64,000 bases of DNA from the NCBI RefSeq assembly GCF_003034965.1, contig NZ_PZKE01000001.1, positions 62,001-126,000 on the forward strand, read 5' to 3'. This document shows, in pieces, positions 51,654-60,200 of the stretch. Origin of the DNA: Fuscovulum blasticum DSM 2131 (GTDB taxonomy: Bacteria; Pseudomonadota; Alphaproteobacteria; Rhodobacterales; Rhodobacteraceae). The first letter of the stretch is position 1, and each line of letters starts with the position of its first letter. Both the position numbers and the translations under genes were made by a program. The notes beneath the pieces are model-generated. The model was not told the origin of the DNA, ran no database searches, and saw nothing but the letters and a program-made list of their open reading frames with translations.

Positions 51654-51881
51654 TCAAGGATGCTCGCGCCGGATCAGGCGTTTGATCGTCCAGACGGCCG
51701 TGCCGCCGAACAGCGCCAGCGCGACACCCACCACCTCAACCAGCGCCGGGCCGTCAGGCAGGCCGCGCAGGAAAATCGCGGCGGCAAGAAAGGCCAGCCC
51801 CAGAACCGAGACGACCAGCCGGAACCACAGTTCCCCTCGTGTCGGACCGTATTTGAACACCTCTGCCTCCGCCCTTTGCAT
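51654..51881 (-). CDS. Small membrane protein, unknown function
   Basis: The 75-residue protein begins MQRAEAEVFKYGPTRGELWFR, then has two hydrophobic segments (VVSVLGLAFLAAAIFL and VEVVGVALALFGGTAV) and a basic end KRLIRREHP. Two short helices with an outside loop of about ten residues are predicted. ATG 51881 was chosen because the upstream frame is arginine- and cysteine-rich and overlaps the MFS gene. It lies 58 bases downstream of the MFS transporter on the same strand. Confidence 0.7.
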   Translation of the reverse strand: MQRAEAEVFKYGPTRGELWFRLVVSVLGLAFLAAAIFLRGLPDGPALVEVVGVALALFGGTAVWTIKRLIRREHP

Positions 51882-51939
51882 GGGCAAGAGATAGCGCAGA
51901 ACCAGGCGACGCAAAGCCCCGACCGCCTGCCGGCAGCGC

Positions 51940-53040
51940 CTAACGCGCCATTGACCGCAGCGACAGCAACGCAAGCAGGCTGGTCAGGGCGGTCAGGCCC
52001 AGCATGATCCAGAAGAACCCCAGCGGGCCAAGGGCCGCCATGGCGGGGGCGATGGCCAGGGGCGAGAAGATGCCGCCCACCAGCCCGGCGGCAATGATGG
52101 TGGGCGGAACGCGCGGGTCATCGCCCATCTTGCGGCTGGCGGTCACATAGAAGCCGGGGAAAAACAGCCCGGCCGGCGCGCCCGCCGCCACGAAGAACAC
52201 CGCCGGGCTGACCAGCACCGCGCCAAGTGCGCAGATCAGCGCCATCAGCATGGCCGCGGTGTAAAGCCCGAATGACGGGATGCGATGCGCCGTGAAGGTC
52301 AGCACCAGACGGGCAATCAGGAACACCACGAAGAAGGCCGAAAGATGCCGGGCCGCCGATGCTTCGGAAAGACCGGCCGCGATCAGGGCGGTGGGGCCAA
52401 GCCCGCCAAGGCAGGCCTCAAGCCCGATGGCGACGGCACCGAAGGCCAGGATCGGCAGATGCGGCCGGAATGGCCGCGTGCCAATGGTGGCGGTGGCCGC
52501 GGCCGTGCCCGTGCGGCCCGCACCGGCCCAGGTGGCGGCGCAGAAGGCGGCGGTGATGCCGAAGCCAAGCTGCGGATCACTGCCAAGCGCCACGAAGACC
52601 AGCGGCGCCGCGATGGCGCCAATACCGAAAGTGGCGTTCAGGAAGCTGAGCATCGACGGGCCGCGGGCGCCAAAGGCCACCAGAACCCGCGGGTTCAGCA
52701 CCGAGGTCGCCATGCCGTAGCCGGCCCCGAACACTAGGGCCGAAGCCAGCACCATCCACCAGCCCGCCATGGTGGCGATGCCGGCCGAACCCAGCGTCAT
52801 CAGCGCCAGCGCGTGGCGGGGGGTGACACCGCGCCCCACCGCAAACATGATGGCGACGCCAAGGAAACAGCCCACCCAATGCGCCGACAGGACCAGCCCC
52901 GCCTCGGCCAGCGTCACGCCGAAGGCGCGGGTAAAGGCGGGCAATGCCGGGCCATAGATCGACTGGCCGATCCCCATGGCGACAAAGGTCGCGACACCGG
53001 CAAAAAGAAGGCCCGCGTTGGCCTTGATGAGGTCGCGCAC
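51940..53040 (-). CDS. Major facilitator superfamily transporter
   Basis: The 366-residue protein has about eleven to twelve hydrophobic segments, with PALPAFTRAFGVTLAEAGLVLS and the loop VGRGVTPRHALAL matching MFS motif positions in the first half. A middle loop (TATIGTRPFRP) divides the two halves. It is slightly shorter than the usual 380-420 residues. The substrate is unknown; the family assignment rests on topology and the N-terminal motifs. A small membrane protein gene follows it. Confidence 0.82.
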   Translation of the reverse strand: MRDLIKANAGLLFAGVATFVAMGIGQSIYGPALPAFTRAFGVTLAEAGLVLSAHWVGCFLGVAIMFAVGRGVTPRHALALMTLGSAGIATMAGWWMVLASALVFGAGYGMATSVLNPRVLVAFGARGPSMLSFLNATFGIGAIAAPLVFVALGSDPQLGFGITAAFCAATWAGAGRTGTAAATATIGTRPFRPHLPILAFGAVAIGLEACLGGLGPTALIAAGLSEASAARHLSAFFVVFLIARLVLTFTAHRIPSFGLYTAAMLMALICALGAVLVSPAVFFVAAGAPAGLFFPGFYVTASRKMGDDPRVPPTIIAAGLVGGIFSPLAIAPAMAALGPLGFFWIMLGLTALTSLLALLSLRSMAR

Positions 53041-53210
53041 GCAGGCCGCTCCTGTAGGATCAGACGCATCCTGTCGCCCGTCGTCGCGGCACTGTCAACG
53101 GGCGGCGACGGTGCGTTCAGGACGTGACGTCATGCTGCCCCTTGGCCCGAACCCCGCTAGGGTGCAGAAGAGAACCGTTCCTTCCTGTTTCCTTGAGCCG
53201 GGGCCCTGTC

Positions 53211-54380
53211 ATGACCGATGTCTTCATCCTTTCCGCCGCCCGCACCGCCATTGGCACCTTCGGGGGATCGCTGGCAGCGTTGCCGCCGATCGACATTGCC
53301 ACCCATGCCGCCAAGGCGGCCATTGCGCGCGCCGGCGTCGAAGGCGGGCAGATCGGCACCGTGGTCTTCGGCCATGTGATCAACACCGAACCGCGCGACA
53401 TGTATCTGAGCCGTGTGGCGGCAATGAACGCGAGCGTGCCCGAAACGACCCCGGCGATGAACGTCAACCGGCTGTGCGGATCGGGGGCGCAGGCGATTGT
53501 CTCTGCCACGCAGGCGTTGATGCTGGGCGATGCCGATTTCGCGCTGGCCGGCGGGGCCGAATGCATGAGCCGGTCGCCCTATGCGCTGCAGGCTGCGCGG
53601 TGGGGGCAGAAGATGGGCGACACCAGGGCCGTCGACATGATGACCGGCGCGCTGACCTGCCCCTTCGGCGCCGGGCACATGGGGGTAACGGCGGAAAACG
53701 TGGCGGCGCAGGACGGCATTTCCCGCGCCGATCAGGATGCCTTCGCGCTGGAAAGCCAGACCCGCGCCGCGCGGGCCATCGCCGAAGGCCGGTTCGTTGA
53801 CCAGATCGCGCCGGTCGAGATTGCCAGCCGCAAGGGGCCGGTGACCTTTGCCGTGGATGAACACCCCAAGGCCACCTCGCTTGAGGCGCTGGCCGGGCTG
53901 AAGCCGGCGTTCCAGAAGGATGGCTCGGTCACGGCGGGCAATGCCAGCGGGCTGAACGACGGGGCGGCGGCGGTGGTGCTGGCGCGGGCTTCGGCCCTGG
54001 GCGGGCTGGTGCCGCGGGCGCGGATCATGGGCTATGCGGTGGCGGGGGTTGACCCCAAGGTCATGGGCCTTGGCCCGATTCCGGCGGTTCGGGCGCTCTG
54101 CGCCAAACTGGGCGTCAGTCCGCAAAGTTTTGACGTGGTGGAATCGAACGAAGCCTTCGCCGCGCAGGCGCTGGCCGTCAGCCGCGCGCTGGACCTGGAC
54201 CCGGCCAAGGTGAACCCCAACGGCGGCGCCATCGCGCTGGGGCATCCCGTGGGCGGAACCGGGGCGATCCTGGTAACGAAGGCGCTGTATGAGCTGGAGC
54301 GGACCGGCGGCAAGACCGCGCTGATCACCATGTGCATCGGCGGCGGTCAGGGCATCGCCCTCGCGATCGAGCGGGTCTGA
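53211..54380 (+). CDS. Acetyl-CoA C-acetyltransferase (thiolase)
   Basis: The 389-residue enzyme condenses two acetyl-CoA to acetoacetyl-CoA or runs the reverse. It has the acylated cysteine Cys89 in NVNRLCGSGAQAI, the NEAFAAQAL segment, His in GGAIALGHPVGGTGA and the second cysteine in MCIGGGQGIA. These match PhaA/AtoB-type thiolases; the neighbourhood has no phaB or other beta-oxidation gene, so the pathway is open. ATG 53211 begins MTDVFILSAART, the family start. A long hairpin follows the stop codon. Confidence 0.95.
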   Translation: MTDVFILSAARTAIGTFGGSLAALPPIDIATHAAKAAIARAGVEGGQIGTVVFGHVINTEPRDMYLSRVAAMNASVPETTPAMNVNRLCGSGAQAIVSATQALMLGDADFALAGGAECMSRSPYALQAARWGQKMGDTRAVDMMTGALTCPFGAGHMGVTAENVAAQDGISRADQDAFALESQTRAARAIAEGRFVDQIAPVEIASRKGPVTFAVDEHPKATSLEALAGLKPAFQKDGSVTAGNASGLNDGAAAVVLARASALGGLVPRARIMGYAVAGVDPKVMGLGPIPAVRALCAKLGVSPQSFDVVESNEAFAAQALAVSRALDLDPAKVNPNGGAIALGHPVGGTGAILVTKALYELERTGGKTALITMCIGGGQGIALAIERV

Positions 54381-54391
54381 CCCAACCCGCC

Positions 54392-54415
54392 CCGCCGGCC
54401 CCGACGGGCCGGCGG
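54392..54415 (+). terminator. Hairpin after the thiolase gene
   Basis: CCGCCGGCCC (54392-54401) and GGGCCGGCGG (54406-54415) form a perfect 10-bp stem with a CGAC loop, 11 bases after the stop codon. No T-run follows, so it is a candidate terminator or mRNA-end structure. Confidence 0.55.
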
Positions 54416-54542
54416 AAGGCTGGGGATACGGGACTATGGCCAGGTGGGGTGAACGGTGAGTGGCGGCTATGCGGGACATTCTGGACGTTGACTGATGCTA
54501 CAGTCGGGCCGAAGCTGGAAAATCACTAGGAGCCAACACAGC

Positions 54543-54977
54543 ATGGCGAGACGCATCGAGCTTCACGGCATCGTTCATGATGTCCTCGCTGCCTTTATCA
54601 GCCGCAACAACGATCTGAACGGATACTGGGCCCTTGGTCAGTTGAGAACTTGGATGGAGGACGAAGGTGCGGGCACGCTTGAAATACCGCTGGTGGGCGA
54701 AGGCCTCGCCGCAATAAATTCTAAGACTTTTCCGATATCTCAACGCTTCGCTGCAATGCTTCAAGTCCTCATGAAGAGCCAAAACCTGCCTTCCGAGTGG
54801 GTTCAGGACGCTCGCTTCACTGTTGAGTTGGCTGCTTTTGAACGACTCAATTGCTCGCTTCGCGTGGTTTCTGACCTTGGGCGCTCCTTTGAATTTAGTC
54901 GCATTTTGTTGGTGCGTAGGCACGATCCTCGCCGCGAACTCAGGAGACGCAGCGCAACTGCTGCTGCGAGGCCCTGA
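54543..54977 (+). CDS. Hypothetical protein in lower-GC DNA
   Basis: The 144-residue protein (MARRIELHGIVHDVLAAF, then NDLNGYWALGQLRTWMED) was not assigned to a family. AGGAG lies 9 bases before ATG 54543, and the first 110 residues have the look of a globular protein. The last 20 residues are arginine- and alanine-rich (RRHDPRRELRRRSATAAARP), which suggests a frameshift or loss of the original end. Base composition and codon choice (AAT, TTT, ATA, CGA-type codons) differ from all neighbours, so recent transfer is likely. It stands alone between the thiolase and pbpC genes. Confidence 0.6.
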   Translation: MARRIELHGIVHDVLAAFISRNNDLNGYWALGQLRTWMEDEGAGTLEIPLVGEGLAAINSKTFPISQRFAAMLQVLMKSQNLPSEWVQDARFTVELAAFERLNCSLRVVSDLGRSFEFSRILLVRRHDPRRELRRRSATAAARP

Positions 54978-55165
54978 CCGCCCGCAGTGGGCTCAAAGCC
55001 ATCTTAAGCCCTTGCGCTATGGCAGGCCAGCAAGCGTCCGCACGGAAGGTGGTTGGGCGCCTGCCCGGGGCCGCTTCGCAGCCGTTGACCTGGCTGGTGC
55101 CTCTGTCTTAGGGCTTGGGGAAGTTGATCCCCTGCTCCCACTTCCCACGGGGCGCCAACCGCCCC

Positions 55166-57208
55166 CTACCAGACCCGCACCTGTGCGCGGGCAGAGCGGC
55201 CGGCGGCGTCGATCACCGAGAGGGTGACGAAGCCCTTGCCGGGCAGGGCCAGCATCGCCTCGCGGTCACGGGCGCCGGTGGTGACGGGGGTGCCGTCCAC
55301 CATCCAGGTAAAGGGCGCGGTGCCCCCGGAAACGCGCACCTTCAGGCCGGCATCAAGCAGCTCCACCTCGGCCCCGTCAGGCGGGAAGGCAACGGCGGGC
55401 GCATCCGGGGCGGCGGCAAACACGGCGTTGCGCGGGCGGAAGCGTTGCAGCGGCGGCGGAAGCTGGGCGTTCGAGACCAGCAGCGTGGCCGCCGGCGGGG
55501 GGGGTTGCGGGTCCAGCGTGCGTTTCAGCCGGTTGAAGGCCTGGAACAGCACCGGCGCCGCCAGATCGGCGCCGAAAACGCCGGGAACCGGGGTGCCATC
55601 GGCCCGGCCCATCCAGACGCCAATGACATGGCGGCCGTCAAAGCCAATGGCCCAGGCATCGCGGTGGCCATAGCTGGTGCCGGTCTTGTAGGCGAGCCGG
55701 TTTGACGGTGCGCCGGGCGGCGGCGCAAGGCCCGCCAGGATGTCACCCACCTGCCAGGCGGCCACGGCGGAAATCACGCGCTGGCCTTCGGGGCGGTCGC
55801 CCTCCATCCGCCAGCCCAGGGGCAAGGCCACGCCGCCACGGGCAATGGCGGCGTAAAGCTGAACCATGTCGGTCAGGGTGACGCCCACCCCGCCAAGCGC
55901 CACGGCAAGCCCCGGCTGGTTGCCCGGCACGCGATAGTGCATCCCGGCCTTGCCCATGGCCGACAACAGCTTGGCCGGCCCCAGCGCATCGGTCAGCGCC
56001 ACCACGGGCAGGTTCAGCGATTTCTGCAACGCCTCTCGCGCGCGGATTTCGCCACGGAACAGCTTGTCGAAATTCTGCGGCGCATAGCCGCCAAAGGTCA
56101 TCGGGCGGTCGTCCAGCAGGGTTTCGGGATGGGCAAGACCTTCATCAAAGGCAAGCCCATAGACCAGCGGCTTCAACGTCGATCCGGGGCTGCGCAGCGC
56201 GGTCGTCATGTCAACGAAGCCCTGCCGCGCATCGGCGGCAAAGGCGGCAGAGCCGACCGAGGCAAGGATTTCACCAGATGCGTGGTCGGCCACCACGATG
56301 GCGACCTGCAACTGTTCGCCACGCCCTTCCACAGCCTCGGCCGCCAGCGCCTCGATCTTCTTCTGCAAGGACAGATCCAGCGTCAGGCGCTGTTCGCGGG
56401 CGGCCGGGTCTTCGGCGCGGGCGCGGTCGGCCAGATGCGGGGCATGGGCCGGAAAGGGCTGGCGCAGGCCGGGAACCCGCTCCGTCAGGGCGGCGGTGGC
56501 CTCTTCCTCGTCGATCAGATGGAAGGCCACGGCGCGGGCCAGCACCCGGTCGCGGGCGGCTTCGGCACGGTCGGCGGCGCGGTCGGGGCGGCGGCTTTCC
56601 GGGGATTGCGGAATGGCCACCAGAAGCGCCGCCTCGGCCGGGGTCAGCCGGGCCGGTTCCTTGCCGAAATAGGAAATCGAGGCGGCACGCACCCCTTCCA
56701 GATTGCCGCCGAACGGGGCAAGCAGCAGATAGAGCGACAGGATTTCATTCTTGGACAGCCGGCGTTCCAGCGCCAGCGCCACCCGCATCTGCCGCAGCTT
56801 GCCCGAGACTTGGCCGGTGGTGCCTTCTTCCAGCAGGCGCGCGACCTGCATCGTCAGCGTGGACCCGCCCGAGACGACACGCCCGTTCCAGGCCGCCTGC
56901 GCCAGGGCGCGGGCCATCGCACGCAGATCCACGCCGTCATGGTCGCGGAACCGGCGGTCTTCAAAGTTCAGCAGCATGTCGATGTAGCCGGCATCGACTT
57001 CATCCAGACCTACGGCCAGCCGCCAGCGCCCATCCGCCACGGTATAGGCCCGCAGCAGATGACCGTTGCGGTCCAGCACCTCGGCGCTGGTCTCAATCGT
57101 CAGCGGCGGCAGCACGGTGGCATCAACCCAGGCATCGAACCTGTCATGCCCAAGGGCGGCAAGCCAAAGGCCTGCCGCCACCGCGAGAAAGCCGCGCGCC
57201 AGCATCAT
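55166..57208 (-). CDS. pbpC: Penicillin-binding protein 1C
   Basis: The 680-residue class A PBP has an N-terminal anchor helix, a glycosyltransferase 51 domain (FEDRRFRDHDGVD with the catalytic Glu near residue 82, GGSTLTMQ, RKxxE-like KLRQMRVALALE), a transpeptidase domain with SPGSTLKP, KSLN and KTGTSYG, and the C-terminal BiPBP_C domain (VAFPPDGAEVELLD). These are typical of PBP1C. Its ATG at 57208 overlaps the stop of the alpha-2-macroglobulin gene by 4 bases, the known pbpC-A2M pairing. Confidence 0.95.
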   Translation of the reverse strand: MMLARGFLAVAAGLWLAALGHDRFDAWVDATVLPPLTIETSAEVLDRNGHLLRAYTVADGRWRLAVGLDEVDAGYIDMLLNFEDRRFRDHDGVDLRAMARALAQAAWNGRVVSGGSTLTMQVARLLEEGTTGQVSGKLRQMRVALALERRLSKNEILSLYLLLAPFGGNLEGVRAASISYFGKEPARLTPAEAALLVAIPQSPESRRPDRAADRAEAARDRVLARAVAFHLIDEEEATAALTERVPGLRQPFPAHAPHLADRARAEDPAAREQRLTLDLSLQKKIEALAAEAVEGRGEQLQVAIVVADHASGEILASVGSAAFAADARQGFVDMTTALRSPGSTLKPLVYGLAFDEGLAHPETLLDDRPMTFGGYAPQNFDKLFRGEIRAREALQKSLNLPVVALTDALGPAKLLSAMGKAGMHYRVPGNQPGLAVALGGVGVTLTDMVQLYAAIARGGVALPLGWRMEGDRPEGQRVISAVAAWQVGDILAGLAPPPGAPSNRLAYKTGTSYGHRDAWAIGFDGRHVIGVWMGRADGTPVPGVFGADLAAPVLFQAFNRLKRTLDPQPPPPAATLLVSNAQLPPPLQRFRPRNAVFAAAPDAPAVAFPPDGAEVELLDAGLKVRVSGGTAPFTWMVDGTPVTTGARDREAMLALPGKGFVTLSVIDAAGRSARAQVRVW

Positions 57209-60200
57209 TTGCCGGCGATGGTCACCGTTCCCACATCGCTGCGGGCGCGGAAGTCGGGGCGATACATATCCTCGACCGAGGCCGCCGGGTGGTGGAAGGT
57301 TCCGGGGCTGACGGCGCGGACGATATAGGACAGCTTGAACGGCTGGTCGGACGACCAGTCCACCTGCGCAAGGAAACGGTCCTGCCGGAATTCGGCATGG
57401 GTCACCTGATCCAGCGTATCCAGCCAGCCAAGCGCCGAGGTCGAACCACTGGCCATGATGTTGGGGTTGTCGATCTCGAACCCGGCCGGCAGCGGATCGG
57501 CCACCATCAGGCGCCCTTCGGAATATTCGAAGGGCTTGACCGTCACCACCACGACCAGCCGGTCGCCAACCTTGACACCTTCCAGCGAAACCGGCTCGCC
57601 CTCCATCGTGTAATAGTCACGGTTGATGGCATAACCTTTGCCACCGGCGGGCTCCGGTTCGGAAGGCACGCCATAGGTGGTGATGGTCAGGTAGGTATCC
57701 GCGCCTTCATTGCTGACGGTGACGGGGGCCTGACCATCGGTCAGCACCTTGACCAGCGGGCCGGTCGGGGCCTGCCCGTCGATCTTGATGCCATCCGTGC
57801 CGGGCCGGTCGATCAGCGCGTTCGTCGCCATCAGCGCCCAGGTCGCCTCTTGCGTCGAAAGGTTGCCGTTGGCGGTGGCCAGCCGGGCCACCAGCGCCTC
57901 GCGGTCCATTGCCTCGGACCCGGCCTCGACAGCCAGGGTCAGCAGGGCGGCGGCGTCGCGGTAGCCGGTGCCATAGTCGGCCCGCCAGACCTGCCTGGCG
58001 TCGCCGTCAAACAGCGCGGGCACCCGCGCGGCAGCCTTGCGGAACATGGCGTCGGCGCGGGTCTGGTCGCCATAGGACGCCAGCGCCGCACCGATCTGCG
58101 CCTGTGCCAGTGCGCTGGCGAAATCATCGCCCTTCACATCGGCATAGTAGCGCAGATCGCCAATCGCAGCAGCCCCTTCGCGGGCCAGCACCATGATCGC
58201 ATAGGCCAGCGCCTCGCCCCCGCCATTGGTGGAGCCGTCGAAATCGGGTGCCGAGTTCACCTGATTGCGCAGGTTGGCCAGGGCGTTCTTGAAGGCCAGA
58301 TCCGGCACCGCATAACCCTGTGCCCGCGCCCGGCTGAGGAAATCGGTCACATAGGCATCAAGCCAGAGGTCGCCCGACCCCGGTGCCCAAAGCCCGAATG
58401 ACCCTTCGGCCCCCTGATTCGACAGGATTTCGGCCACCGCCTGGTCAATCCGGGTCTGGATGTTGTCAGCCCCTTTCAGATCCATCACGCGGGCGATTTC
58501 GTCGAAATACAGCAGCGGCATCGCCTTGGATGTCATCTGCTCGGTGCAGCCATAGGGATAGCGGTCAAGCCCGGCCAGCAGCCCCGGCGCGTTCAGCCGG
58601 GCGATGGGACCGATCGCCATGACCGATTTGCCCGAACCCGGAACAAGGCCGGTGAACACGGCCTGATCGAAGGTCATCGACTGGCCCTTCTTCAGGTCAA
58701 GCCGGCTGATCTTGGCAATCTCCGGGTCATTCACCTGAACCGGCAGCGTCAGGGTCTTTTTCAGCACCTTGCCGTCGGGCGTGGTCAGCGTCACGTCGAT
58801 GGTATGGATACCTGCGCTGACAGCGGTCAGCGGCACCTCAACCACCTGCTTGCCCTTTTCGGCAAGGGTCACCTCGGCCGGGGCGGCGCCCAGCGTCACG
58901 CCATTGCCCGCCACGGCCAGCGCCATCTTTCCGGCAGGGCCCGTGGCGTGGACAATTTCCAGAAGGACGCGGCTTTCATCGCCGGGCGACATGAAGCGCG
59001 GGATCGAGGCGGTAACAACCACCGGATCGCGCACCAGCACATCGGCGCTGGCCTGCCCCACGCCGGTCTTCGACCAGGCCACGGCCATCACCTTCACCGT
59101 GCCGTTGAACGAAGGCAGGTCAAAGCTGGCGCGGGCATAACCATCAGCCCCCACCTGCACCGGGCCGGTGAAATAGGCCACCAGTTCCTCTGTCGGAGGC
59201 GGGGCTTGCAGGCGGGCCTGCGCGCCGGCATCACCGCCGGACCGGACCTGCCCTTCCGCGCCGTTCAGCCCGTCGATCAGACGGCCATAGACATCACGGA
59301 TGCCCACGCCCAGCTTGCGCTGGCCGAAGAAATGGCCCTGCGGATCGGGGGCCTTGAAGCCGGTCAGGTTCAGGATGCCCTGATCGACGGCGGCAATGGT
59401 GACATAGGCGGTTTCGCCTTCGGTGATACCGTCCACCTTGACCGCCACTTCCATCGGGCCGCGCGGTGCGGCCTCGGGCGCGGTTTCGATGCTGGCGGTC
59501 AACGCGCGGCTGCCCGGGTCAATGCTGGCATAAGACAGGCCAAGCGCGCGGGCCGGATTGCGGCCGGCAGCCACATCCATCGGCCGCAGGACCGAGGCGG
59601 TGACATAGACGCCGGCGCCCCAGTCCGCGGTGACGGGCAGCTCGATCAGGTTTTCACCTTCGCTGACCTCGACCGCCTTCATGGTGACCAGACGGTTCGA
59701 CAGCACCGTCACCAGCGCGGTGCCGGCGGCGCGGGGCACGATGCGCAGCGTCGCGGTGTCACCGGCCTTGTAGGCGGGCTTGTCCAGCGACAGTTCCAAC
59801 GTGTCGGGCGTGGCCGAGGTGTCGGCGGGCGCATACCAGCCGGCCCAGAAGGTGGTGGATGTTTCCGCGATGGTGCCGTCGGTCCGTTCGACCTTGATCT
59901 CGTATTCGCCCCAGGTCACCGGGGCGGCCACCTGAACGGGCGCATCGCCCAGGGTGGCCTCGCCTTCGGCAACAGGGGTGCGATAGGTCACCGGCTCCCA
60001 GTTCCAGTTGCCGTAGGATTGATACCACTGATAGTCGGTCTCGATCCGGGTGATGGTCCATTTCACCGGCATCGGCGCGGGCTTCAGATCAGTGCCGACA
60101 CCGATCAGTTCAAAGGTCGCGTTGGTGCCTTCACCGGCCACGCCATCGAACAGCGGCTTGACGCCGATCATGGCCGAAATCGGGGTGACCGACTTGGTCA

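Noticed and set aside
54823-55227. A further plus-strand gene after the atypical hypothetical gene
   Set aside because: The frame overlaps the hypothetical gene and the end of pbpC and becomes Pro/Arg-rich low complexity without a ribosome site.
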